The notes beneath the pieces are model-generated. The model was not told where the DNA came from. It ran no database searches and saw nothing but the letters and a program-made list of their open reading frames with translations. From an uncultured Lachnospiraceae bacterium (GTDB taxonomy: Bacteria; Bacillota; Clostridia; Lachnospirales; Lachnospiraceae): DNA of 64,000 bases. Every line of letters starts with the position of its first letter. The stretch's first letter is position 1. The translations under genes and the position numbers were made by a program. Location of the stretch: positions 1-64,000 of the forward strand of contig CANOEC010000017.1 of the NCBI GenBank assembly GCA_947564735.1, in the 5' to 3' direction. Shown one piece after another: positions 1 through 8,083 of the stretch.

Positions 1-3
1 GTT

Positions 4-55
4 TGCGAGATTCGCTTCGCGAACTCGTGTATAAACGTAGGAATTTCCTATAGTG
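4..55. repeat. Short palindromic repeat, copy 1
   Basis: A hairpin-forming repeat: stem CGAG / TTCGC around a TTC triloop, followed by the shared tail AATTTCCTAT. A second copy lies at 39391-39445. The two hairpins differ by a compensated base pair (C13-G21 here, T39400-A39408 there), so the stem is preserved. The repeat is intergenic, downstream of the first gene on the minus strand. Confidence 0.6.
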
Positions 56-97
56 TAAAATAAAAATCATTACACCTCGATGCAATGCCTTCCCCCA

Positions 98-787
98 CTA
101 CATTATCTTATTCACAATCGCCTTAATCGAAATCGGCGCCCCTACGATAATCATATCCAGCGCGTCATTGCCCGACACGTCCAGTATCATTTTGCATTTC
201 TCCTTGTTTTTGAGCTCCGCAGCCGTCGCCAGCGCCTTACATATAGTATGGTTCCGCTCATTTTCCCCAAAATCCTCCATTCTTTTTTGCGCGTACTCTT
301 CAAGGGTCTTCCACTCGTCATCCAGTATCGTTATCACTTCCGCCCTAACGGACTTTTTCTTACCGGACACGACCTCCCTCTCCTTCTGGTGTCTACTGCT
401 GTTAATCCGTATATCCGCCGCAGATAGGATGTTATCTCCGCGAAAAATATCTCCGCCGACCGAGACAGCCCTCTCTATACCGCTGTATACCGCACTCCTG
501 TCATTGATACAAATCATCAGGGCACTACGGATTTCCCTAAGCGCCCCAATGTCCGGAGCCGTGATATAAAAACACATTCCCGCATGATTCTGAATCTTCA
601 ATGCATAAGCATCCTGCCCGCTCTGCTCCTGCTCCGATATTTCTACAAAAGAAACCGCATCTAATGGTATCAATATCGTCTCGTCATAGGACAGCACACC
701 TTTTCCGATTTTAACCTTCCCGGCATCCATGACATATTTATTCTCTTTTGATTTCAGCTTATCTGCCAGTCCTTTGAAGTCTCCCAT
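98..787 (-). CDS. Hypothetical protein with possible PH-like N-terminal domain
   Basis: A soluble protein of 229 residues with no signal peptide or membrane segment. I do not recognise the family. The first 90 residues alternate beta strands (KVKIGKGVLSYDETILIPL and following) and end in a helix, loosely like small PH-like domains that sense or bind at the membrane; this is only a fold impression. A charged middle (KKKSVRAEVITILDDEW) follows, and the C-terminus is hydrophobic. The ATG at 787 is preferred over the GTG nine bases upstream because AGAGGGTG lies at proper distance from the ATG. It follows the GT-B-like gene by about 20 bases on the same strand, so the two are probably cotranscribed. 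Confidence 0.6.
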   Translation of the reverse strand: MGDFKGLADKLKSKENKYVMDAGKVKIGKGVLSYDETILIPLDAVSFVEISEQEQSGQDAYALKIQNHAGMCFYITAPDIGALREIRSALMICINDRSAVYSGIERAVSVGGDIFRGDNILSAADIRINSSRHQKEREVVSGKKKSVRAEVITILDDEWKTLEEYAQKRMEDFGENERNHTICKALATAAELKNKEKCKMILDVSGNDALDMIIVGAPISIKAIVNKIM

Positions 788-807
788 CGCATTCACCCTC
801 TATGTTT

Positions 808-2181
808 TCACATAACCTCTACATTCTGTATCATCACCGGTTTGCCTGTCTCCTGATACACCTTCACGACACTGCTCGCATCGCCGTAATAGGCGTCGCT
901 TAAAATGACTGCCCGATCCATATCCGCACTGTCGTCATAAATTCCCCAGCCTTCTTTCTGATACTCCTGCACCAGCTTCTCATATTCTGTCCAGAGTTCC
1001 GGACGCATGGTCTTAATCGTTGACGGAATGAGCGGATGCGGTCTCCACAGAAGCGCCACCTCATCCTGCTGCTCCTTAAAGGTTCCAAACACCGACTTTA
1101 TCTTCTCCAGCATCTTCTCGTCATTTTGCAAAAAAGCCCCGATAGTCGTATTATAAAAAATAATCTTCTTCCATGTACCGTCCGGCTTTTCTATAATTTT
1201 ACGCCACTCCTTAGGCACCTCCAAATCCTCTTTGCGCGTGTTGTGCACTTTGTCAAGCTTGGGTGAACCAAGACCCAGTATCTTCTCTTCCAGCTTCTTT
1301 CTGTCGGTATATTCTTCCGGCATTTCGTTTTCCTTCGCCGCCTTGATAAATTCATTGATATAAATCTGTCGCATGTTCTCCGACTGTACGATAACCTTGT
1401 CCGCCCAGATGATTCCCGGCAGAAAACAAAAATGTTTCATACCGTCAATCGCCGCCTGATCATCCGGTTCTATCTCATTTAGGACAAAATAGGGAATGTA
1501 TACAAGACAATCCGTACATTTTTTGAGATTTCTGCTAAAATACCGTTCCGGAACGCTGGTCACGATATTGCACTGGTCATAGGGATTATGAATATAAATA
1601 ACATCCGGATGTCTTTGCTCCAAATCATAGTCTTCATAATAAGTAATCTCAATATTATCCGGATATTCCCCGCCTTCATAATGCATCCCGCCAAGACTTC
1701 CGTCCGCATTTTTATCATAATAGGGGATGGGCACCACATAGGCGTCGCACTCCTCATCTTCCCTCGCCGCAAGATAAACGCTTTCCAGAGAATCCCACAT
1801 GCTTGCTTTATACGGAAGAAAAACCACTTCCCTTCTGACCGGAAAATGCGCCACTGCATTTTCCGCCTTCAATAAAATTCCTTCCAGACTCTTATAAGCC
1901 TTCTGGGCGGAAATTTCTTCCAGCTGTATGCTTAAGTGATACAACTTCTCACAATACTGCTCCAGATAGGCGACGGCTTCCGTCCCTTCTCCCTCCAGAT
2001 TCTCAATGTATTCTCCGACTTGGATTACCGTCTCCTGACAGTCGGCAAACAAATTTCTGACCGTCTGATATTCCGCTGCTGCCAGTCTGTCCCTGCTCTG
2101 CTGGTGGACCACATGTATCTCTTTAAAAATATCCATAATCTGTTGTTTCTGAAATTTACGCATAGAACCGCCGCACCTCAT
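808..2181 (-). CDS. CDP-glycerol glycerophosphotransferase-like (GT-B-like) protein
   Basis: A 457-residue cytoplasmic protein. The N-terminal 120 residues are helical and probably coiled coil. The rest reads like two Rossmann halves of a GT-B fold: VVFLPYKASMWDSLESVY opens the first, and the second carries LLWRPHPLI and DAYYGDASSVVKVY, echoing the RxHP and DxSS motifs of TagF/TarF-type CDP-glycerol transferases, which build teichoic-acid-like polymers. The characteristic TagF catalytic histidine cannot be placed with certainty, so substrate and activity are inferred only from fold. The ATG at 2181 or the one at 2163 may be used; both have only moderate ribosome binding sites. Confidence 0.6.
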   Translation of the reverse strand: MRCGGSMRKFQKQQIMDIFKEIHVVHQQSRDRLAAAEYQTVRNLFADCQETVIQVGEYIENLEGEGTEAVAYLEQYCEKLYHLSIQLEEISAQKAYKSLEGILLKAENAVAHFPVRREVVFLPYKASMWDSLESVYLAAREDEECDAYVVPIPYYDKNADGSLGGMHYEGGEYPDNIEITYYEDYDLEQRHPDVIYIHNPYDQCNIVTSVPERYFSRNLKKCTDCLVYIPYFVLNEIEPDDQAAIDGMKHFCFLPGIIWADKVIVQSENMRQIYINEFIKAAKENEMPEEYTDRKKLEEKILGLGSPKLDKVHNTRKEDLEVPKEWRKIIEKPDGTWKKIIFYNTTIGAFLQNDEKMLEKIKSVFGTFKEQQDEVALLWRPHPLIPSTIKTMRPELWTEYEKLVQEYQKEGWGIYDDSADMDRAVILSDAYYGDASSVVKVYQETGKPVMIQNVEVM

Positions 2182-2294
2182 CTATCCTGACTGCCTTCTT
2201 ATCTCTTCCCGGCAAAATTTCCCAAACAGGAAGGACCACATATAAGTCTGTTGCTTTCCTTAGGCATTATAACATATGTATGCATTTTTGACAG

Positions 2295-2345
2295 CAAAAA
2301 AAGTGCAACTGTCAGCTTTCTTTCTAACCCGACAATTACACTTTT
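2295..2345 (-). terminator. Rho-independent terminator after the adaptor gene
   Basis: On the minus strand AAAGTGTAATTGTC and GACAGTTGCACTTT pair around an A/G-rich loop and are followed by a run of T. It lies about 20 bases after the stop of the HlyD-type gene. The A-run on the other arm could let it act in both directions. Confidence 0.6.
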
Positions 2346-2366
2346 ATAATACTTCCTTCGCATCCC

Positions 2367-3698
2367 CTAATACTCCATCACCGCCATCCCATTCGTCAAT
2401 TCTTTATCACTTTCCGTCACAATCTTGATATCACCGGACAGCAGTTCGTCAGCAATCGCCGCATTATCGTCATTTTCGTCAAGAAGGCGCACCGTCATGC
2501 TCCTGATGCTCAGCTCCGTTCCAAGAATGCCGCTTTTCTCTTCCAGTATATAAACGCAGCTGCCGCCATCGTTGTGAACCGCCTGTCTGGGAACCACGAA
2601 ATCATAGATTTCCGACGTGGAGGTCACCTCCATGATTCCCTCCGTGCGCCCTTTCGCCACATCCGGTTCCAGCCAGATAGTCACCGTGTAGCTGCCGTTC
2701 TCCTGCACGATGGAGTCAATCGTCTCGCCCACTTCTTCCGAAGTGCCCGGAAAACTTAACTTCACCGTATCCCCTGTATGTACCATGGATTTTTGGTCCT
2801 GTGTGATAATCGTACGAAAAATCCGGCTGCTCTCGGCGTTCGCATAGCGCATCACCGCCTCGGTTCCCATCCGCACGCCGGACTGCAGCATGACTTCCAG
2901 CACCGTACCTTCCTGCTCTGCTTTGACGCTTCCCCCTTCTTCCAAGATATGCTTCCATAGTTCAATCCTATTCTGCCTTGACTGTACCTGCCCGATTGCG
3001 GAATAATTGGAACTGTACGCGCCTTCCACTTCATTCTGTGCGCTCTTGGCATCCTCTATATCTCTGCCGGCTTCTTTCAATATTTTCTCTTTCTCAAATC
3101 CTGTCTCCTCAATGGCAGCTCTGCGCTCTTCGATTTCTCTGTCAATCCGCGTCCTCTCGTCCGCCCACGCAATCCAGACTTCATCCGGTGCGTCCTCCTT
3201 AGGCAGACGGAACATATGGGTGTCCAAGTCCTCCATGGCGTCCTCCAACTGTCTTGTCTCGTCAGCAATCTTTCTGTCAAGTTCTGCGACAGCCGTGTCA
3301 TAATCTTCCTGCGCGCGTGTAATCTCCGTCGCTGCCTCTTTGCGCTGTGCACCTACCTGCGCCTGCCAGACCTGTTCTTCCGCCTCAAGCGCCGCAAGCT
3401 GCGTCTGCAGGTCCTCTGTATCCACTTCATAAAGAACGGTGCCGGCGGCGACCTGCTCTCCCGCCGCGACACACACTCTTTTCACCAGCAGTCCTTCTAC
3501 CCCCGTGACTGCCTCGGAATTGACAACCTCCACCGTTCCCTCCGCCAGCAGTTTGTTTGTGATGGACGCAGACACCGGATTCATCCAATGAATACGCGGC
3601 AGACTGTTGACATAGACAATCCTTGATACAAATGTCAAAAGCAGCATAACCGCCATAAATGCCGCAAATCCTTTCCATAATCTTTTCTTAGATTCCAT
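2367..3698 (-). CDS. HlyD/MFP-type periplasmic-adaptor-like membrane protein
   Basis: A 443-residue membrane-anchored protein: an N-terminal transmembrane segment (about residues 9-28, FAAFMAVMLLLTFV), a biotinyl-lipoyl-like half (VEGLLVKRVCVAAGEQVAAG), a long alpha-helical hairpin of about residues 110-235 rich in E, Q, K and R, then beta-barrel and membrane-proximal domains. This is the layout of HlyD/MacA adaptors, which in Gram-positives pair with an ABC exporter. No MacB-like permease or ATPase lies beside it; its upstream neighbour is a sugar-type ABC permease, separated by a block of palindromes. The ATG at 3698 is chosen because AAAGGTG lies upstream; the GTG 12 bases earlier falls inside that ribosome binding site. 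Confidence 0.8.
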   Translation of the reverse strand: MESKKRLWKGFAAFMAVMLLLTFVSRIVYVNSLPRIHWMNPVSASITNKLLAEGTVEVVNSEAVTGVEGLLVKRVCVAAGEQVAAGTVLYEVDTEDLQTQLAALEAEEQVWQAQVGAQRKEAATEITRAQEDYDTAVAELDRKIADETRQLEDAMEDLDTHMFRLPKEDAPDEVWIAWADERTRIDREIEERRAAIEETGFEKEKILKEAGRDIEDAKSAQNEVEGAYSSNYSAIGQVQSRQNRIELWKHILEEGGSVKAEQEGTVLEVMLQSGVRMGTEAVMRYANAESSRIFRTIITQDQKSMVHTGDTVKLSFPGTSEEVGETIDSIVQENGSYTVTIWLEPDVAKGRTEGIMEVTSTSEIYDFVVPRQAVHNDGGSCVYILEEKSGILGTELSIRSMTVRLLDENDDNAAIADELLSGDIKIVTESDKELTNGMAVMEY

Positions 3699-3738
3699 AG
3701 CGCACAGCACCTTTCTGTTTTCTTACACCAACCTTCAT

Positions 3739-3949
3739 GATTCCGCTTTGCGGAATCTCAAAATCCCATAAGAAAATTTGCTTCGCAAATTATCTTACGG
3801 AGAATGCCATGTGACGGCACGTCACATTTTTTAGGCATTCTCCAGTGTGAGAAAGATTTGCCAGAGGCAAATCGTAGTACTTCCAAGTCAGCTATGCTGA
3901 CTTTGCGATACAGCCTTTGCTGCGAGTGGCTAGAAGTACTTCTCACACT
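3739..3949. repeat. Cluster of nested palindromes
   Basis: At least eight perfect or near-perfect inverted repeats occupy about 210 bases. Simple hairpins: 3739-3757 (GATTCCGC/GCGGAATC), 3775-3791 (AATTTGC/GCAAATT), 3810-3826 (TGTGACG/CGTCACA), 3855-3873 (GATTTGCC/GGCAAATC) and 3885-3903 (AAGTCAGC/GCTGACTT). Enclosing stems: GAGAATGCC at 3800-3808 with 3834-3842, AGTGTGAGAA at 3844-3853 with 3940-3949, and AGTACTTC at 3876-3883 with 3933-3940. Most loops are three bases. It lies between the permease stop and the adaptor gene and could be a terminator, an mRNA-stabilising structure or a mobile palindromic unit. Confidence 0.8.
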
Positions 3950-4836
3950 ATTTTCGTCCCAATATAGGTAATGCCTTCTTCCAGCGCATCCTGTCCCAAA
4001 GCAAAGACAAACAGCGCCGGAATCAATATCACCACAGACACCGCAAATGCAAATCCCGCCTGTCCGATACCAAGCTGCGGTAAGTAAAGCGACAAAGGCC
4101 AGTCTTTTTGCTCTTCCAGAAACGCCATCGGCTGTTCCACCAGATTCCAATATTCCAAGAAGCTTAAGACCATCGCCGCCTTTATTCCCATCTGTCCGAG
4201 CGGCAGACCTATATGCAGGAATATCTGCATCTCTCCCGCCCCGTCAAGTCTGGCGGCTTCCATAATCTCCGGCTCTATCTGCGTGAATCCCCTATACATG
4301 ATAAATACCGGGAACGTTGAGAATATCGCCGGTAAAATGACCGCCAGCGGTTTCCCGTACAAATCCAGTTTCTGCAGTACGATATACTGCGGCAGAAGCA
4401 TGACTTGAAAGGGCAGAAGCATCAACACCACATACAGCCCGAACAAAGCATCCCTGCCCTTAAACCGAAATGCTGCAAATGCCCACGCCGAAGGAAGTCC
4501 CACAAGCAGTTGTCCTGCCAGTATGGCAACCGTCATCCCCACCGTATTCCAGAACAACCTATAAAACGCCGGCGAACCGATAAGCAGCCTGTAAAAATGT
4601 TCTACCGACGGATACAAAGGTATCAGGCGAAAGTCTGCATAGCCCTTACCCTCTCCCAGCACCGGGGACAGCAGCGCCTTCAGCTCCGAAGAATCTGCAA
4701 AAGCACCGCCGAGTATCATCAGAAGCGGCAGACAGATAAGCACCGCCATAAACAGGCAGATACCTGCGGCAAGCCATGAAGTTTTCTTCTTTTTTCGCAG
4801 TCGTACTATATTTTTTATCATCACTCTATCCGGCAT
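3943..4836 (-). CDS. Carbohydrate ABC transporter permease (MalG type)
   Basis: A 297-residue inner-membrane permease with about six hydrophobic segments, starting with LAAGICLFMAVLICLPLLMI. The cytoplasmic EAA loop is clear (EAARLDGAGEMQIFLHIGLP), the site where an importer ATPase docks. With the preceding permease it should form the heterodimeric channel of a family-1 (CUT1) sugar importer. The ATG at 4836 has AAAGGGG seven bases upstream. No ATPase gene is present in the locus; such systems commonly share an MsmK-like ATPase encoded elsewhere. The substrate cannot be read from sequence. The stop codon falls within the right arm of the palindrome block. Confidence 0.88.
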   Translation of the reverse strand: MPDRVMIKNIVRLRKKKKTSWLAAGICLFMAVLICLPLLMILGGAFADSSELKALLSPVLGEGKGYADFRLIPLYPSVEHFYRLLIGSPAFYRLFWNTVGMTVAILAGQLLVGLPSAWAFAAFRFKGRDALFGLYVVLMLLPFQVMLLPQYIVLQKLDLYGKPLAVILPAIFSTFPVFIMYRGFTQIEPEIMEAARLDGAGEMQIFLHIGLPLGQMGIKAAMVLSFLEYWNLVEQPMAFLEEQKDWPLSLYLPQLGIGQAGFAFAVSVVILIPALFVFALGQDALEEGITYIGTKIV

Positions 4837-4847
4837 ACCGTACCCCT

Positions 4848-5711
4848 TTACCGCTCCGGCTCAAGCCGTTTTTTTAACAAAAGGCAGACTACAAGCAGCA
4901 CAAGCGACAATATTACCGTCAGCGCCGCCATCTTGTCAAATTCCAGCTTCAAGTACCAATTCTGCAAAAGGTGCTGCAGAAAATAAATGTTTTCCTGCGG
5001 GTAACTCCCTGCCACCATCCAGACTTCCCGATAGCTTTTAAAAATCTGCAGGACTGACAGCGTGCCAATTGTAAAAAAGGTGCCCGAAAGCCCCGGTCTG
5101 ATAATATAATGCCAGTTCTGCCATCTGTTCGCCCCGTCTACCTTTGCCGCTTCCTCCACTTCCTTTGGCAGCGCGGAGAGTCCGGCAAGCCACAATATCA
5201 CCATATACCCGGTATTTTTCCACAGGAAACTGCACAGCACCACCACAATCGCCCATCCGGAATTCAGGTAGTCCACCGCTTCAAACGGCGGCAGCGCAGC
5301 TATCTTTTCTGACACTCCCATCAACAATCGATTTGCCAGCCCCTGTTTATCAATCAGAATCTGGAGCACCAGCACCATGACTGCCGCCGGAACCGCCATC
5401 GGCAGAAGCATCGCCGACACAAACCTGCGCCTTGACACAAGGTTTCTAAGAAGCATTGCCAGAAGGAGGCTGAGTCCCATAAGAAGCGGCACGCCAAGCG
5501 CCATATAGAGCAAAGTGTTTCGCTCCGCCAGCCGGAATGCGTTATTCATAAAGACTGCCTGATAATTATCCGCCCCGACAAAGGCGCTGTTACCGGACTT
5601 TAAAAACGAGCGGCGCACCACTTCCAGAAAAGGGAGCAGGTAGAAAACCATCACGCCGGTAAATCCCGGAAGCAGGAATAAAAGCCTCTTAACCGTCACC
5701 CTTTTATTCAC
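4848..5711 (-). CDS. Sugar ABC transporter permease (MalF/UgpA type)
   Basis: A permease of 287 residues if the GTG at 5711 (GGAAAG five bases upstream) is used; a TTG at 5774 would add 21 basic residues and overlap the upstream gene. Six hydrophobic segments begin with LLFLLPGFTGVMVFYLLPFL. The EAA loop is EEAAKVDGANRWQNWHYI. It pairs with the MalG-type permease that starts 11 bases downstream. The tight spacing and overlap with the binding-protein gene indicate one operon of two binding proteins and two permeases. Confidence 0.87.
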   Translation of the reverse strand: MNKRVTVKRLLFLLPGFTGVMVFYLLPFLEVVRRSFLKSGNSAFVGADNYQAVFMNNAFRLAERNTLLYMALGVPLLMGLSLLLAMLLRNLVSRRRFVSAMLLPMAVPAAVMVLVLQILIDKQGLANRLLMGVSEKIAALPPFEAVDYLNSGWAIVVVLCSFLWKNTGYMVILWLAGLSALPKEVEEAAKVDGANRWQNWHYIIRPGLSGTFFTIGTLSVLQIFKSYREVWMVAGSYPQENIYFLQHLLQNWYLKLEFDKMAALTVILSLVLLVVCLLLKKRLEPER

Positions 5712-5739
5712 AGATGCTTTCCGATACGCTGATTGCTTT

Positions 5740-8037
5740 CTACTCTTCCATCTCAATCGCCATTTTCCGTTCAACTTCTTTCGCTCCTTCCTCCGGCGTC
5801 AGTTCACCATCAAGCACCTTATGTCCGACCGCCCTGACATTTTCTTCCAGTAAGGTGCCCGTCCGATAACACCGGTCGGATTCTTCCATCATATCAAACA
5901 GCCACTGCAGTTCTTCCTCCGTCGGCCAGAAATAATCCTTGTACATCTTATCAATGTCACTGGCAGTCCAGCCCTTGACTTCGGCAAAGGAATGATTGTT
6001 GATATCCAGAATGGAAGCCAGAGAATCCTTTCTGATAGGAATCCCGCCGTCGAAATACCCTTCCAGCCACCATTTCTGCATCATTGTATCTGACAGGAGA
6101 AGCTCCATAAATGTCTCTCCAAGTTCCGCCTCTTTCGCCCGCGTACACAGCCCTACCATCGTTCTTGCCCGATAGACATTTCCCGCCTGACCTGTCATTC
6201 TCCCATAAACCACCTCATCCTCCAGCTTTTTATAGTAGGAATAGTTATTCCGGTAATTTTCCATTTTTGTATGCAGGTTCGTCATTCCGTACCATGTATT
6301 TTTCAGATATCCAAGGGCAATCCATGTCTCGCCGATATGATAGATATCTTCATACTGTCCAAACATGATATTTGTAGGATCCGCTTCCTCCTCCGCCAGA
6401 TCCTGCTGCCATTTGAGCCTCTGTTCGTCGCTCATTCCCGCACTGTCCAATTTCCACAGACTGTCCGCCGCCCGATAAAACTCCCTTAGGCTGTCCGTAT
6501 CCAGACTGCCATCCTCTTTCGTCCACGCAGGCAGACAAAGGGGAATTATCATGTCAAACAGATTTTCCTGACCGGGCGTATCGATAAGCGGTCCGTCCGG
6601 ATGTTCCTCTCTTGCCAGCTGCGCTCCCGCAATCATACCGTCCAGTCCCTGCATGTCATTCACATATTTCTTCTCACCAAAATACATTGGCAGTTCAACC
6701 GTCATCGGCACACCGTATATTTTGTTTTTCTCTGTCATGCGCATTCCATCCAGAATATTCTGATACAGGCTGCCTTCTTCCTCGTACGGTGCAAGCAAAT
6801 CATCCAGTTCCTTTAACACGCCTTTGTCCGCATACTGCTCCATATCAATATCGTCCAGTATGATCACATCCGGCACTTCTCCTGCAAGTATCCGCGTATT
6901 CAGATTTTTAAGCGCATCCTCCCTGCTGACGGCATTGTCACCGTCCATACCCGTCTCATATCTGACTAGCACATCCGGATGCTCCTTCTGAAAAAGCCTT
7001 CCCGCATAGCGGATACGCCCATTTTCCTCAAGACTATACACGGTGAGCTCTCTTGACGGGTGCGTCGGAAGCGTTTCATCATAGTACATCTCCACCATGT
7101 AGTTTCCGCTGAAATATACCCTGAACTGCCCATTCTCCATAATCTGCAATGCATACGGACGATACTGGCTGTCCCCTAAAGCAACCATCTGTCCGTCCGC
7201 AATCTGTTCAATGACAGAACCTCCCCATACATAGCGGTACAGACCGGTACGGCAGGCAAGATAAAGGACGATAGAGTTATCTTCATCCGCATCAGAGTCC
7301 TTCACCGCCGACACGATACGTCCGCTTTGGTGGGATGCCACAAATTCATTTAAGACATCATTCTCTTCAAGCAGCTTTTCTCCCGCCATGTCATAGAGAT
7401 AGGTCTTCTCTTTATCCAGTGCAATCATGACATTTTCGGCAAAGGCAAATTCACTTACCTGATTCTGCGTCTGAAACAGGCTCTCCGTCTCCCCGCTTTC
7501 CACGTTGATACGGTACACACAAGAGGCGGAGGCGGCATAGACCCTTCCATCCGGTGCAAATGCAAAATATTCCAGATTCGTCGCTTTCTGGTAATCCGGT
7601 CCATAAAGCTCCAGCGGATACCTGTCTCCCTGTTCACTCACATAATAATACAGATATCTGTTGTCTCCTTCCGCGGCATAAGCCTCATACTCTTCATCCG
7701 AATAAAACCGCGGCGTATATCCAAAAATCACTGCGCCGCCATCAGAAACGCCACAGGAAAATATGACGTGGATATTGGCATTCTCCCGCCAGCCCCATTT
7801 ATCACTGTTTATGGCGCCGTCTGCAGCCACATGCGTCAAACCCGTATCATTTCCGAAAAGATAGTAGCCGCCGTCCGGACATGGATGCATGTATTCATAT
7901 CCGGCACCCGGCAGCTTCACTTCCCTGTCCGCATACCGACCCAGCGGAATCTCCTCTTCCCTGCCGCCGCATGCCGCAAGCAACAGCGCACACATTACCG
8001 CAAGCGCTATATGCGGAAATCTGCACTTCCTATTCAC
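5740..8037 (-). CDS. Propeller/solute-binding fusion lipoprotein, paralog 1
   Basis: A lipoprotein of about 765 residues from the GTG at 8037, which follows GGGAGAAG; ATGs at 8076 and 8091 would lengthen the n-region. The signal peptide ends in the lipobox LLLAAC with Cys at about residue 23. Residues of about 25-350 form short repeated beta units (APDGRVYAASASCVYRIN, YLACRTGLYRYVWGGSVIEQ) like a propeller or sensor domain. From SRELTVYSLEENG onward a family-1 solute-binding domain follows (LFQKEHPDVLVRYETG, GEVPDVIILDD). It is closely similar to the next gene upstream throughout. It probably captures a sugar outside the cell for the adjacent permeases. The fusion is well over the roughly 430 residues usual for such binding proteins. 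Confidence 0.85.
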   Translation of the reverse strand: MNRKCRFPHIALAVMCALLLAACGGREEEIPLGRYADREVKLPGAGYEYMHPCPDGGYYLFGNDTGLTHVAADGAINSDKWGWRENANIHVIFSCGVSDGGAVIFGYTPRFYSDEEYEAYAAEGDNRYLYYYVSEQGDRYPLELYGPDYQKATNLEYFAFAPDGRVYAASASCVYRINVESGETESLFQTQNQVSEFAFAENVMIALDKEKTYLYDMAGEKLLEENDVLNEFVASHQSGRIVSAVKDSDADEDNSIVLYLACRTGLYRYVWGGSVIEQIADGQMVALGDSQYRPYALQIMENGQFRVYFSGNYMVEMYYDETLPTHPSRELTVYSLEENGRIRYAGRLFQKEHPDVLVRYETGMDGDNAVSREDALKNLNTRILAGEVPDVIILDDIDMEQYADKGVLKELDDLLAPYEEEGSLYQNILDGMRMTEKNKIYGVPMTVELPMYFGEKKYVNDMQGLDGMIAGAQLAREEHPDGPLIDTPGQENLFDMIIPLCLPAWTKEDGSLDTDSLREFYRAADSLWKLDSAGMSDEQRLKWQQDLAEEEADPTNIMFGQYEDIYHIGETWIALGYLKNTWYGMTNLHTKMENYRNNYSYYKKLEDEVVYGRMTGQAGNVYRARTMVGLCTRAKEAELGETFMELLLSDTMMQKWWLEGYFDGGIPIRKDSLASILDINNHSFAEVKGWTASDIDKMYKDYFWPTEEELQWLFDMMEESDRCYRTGTLLEENVRAVGHKVLDGELTPEEGAKEVERKMAIEMEE

Positions 8038-8083
8038 TGACTTCTCCCGAATCCTTCCTCTTAGCCTCATCTGCATCCTGCTC

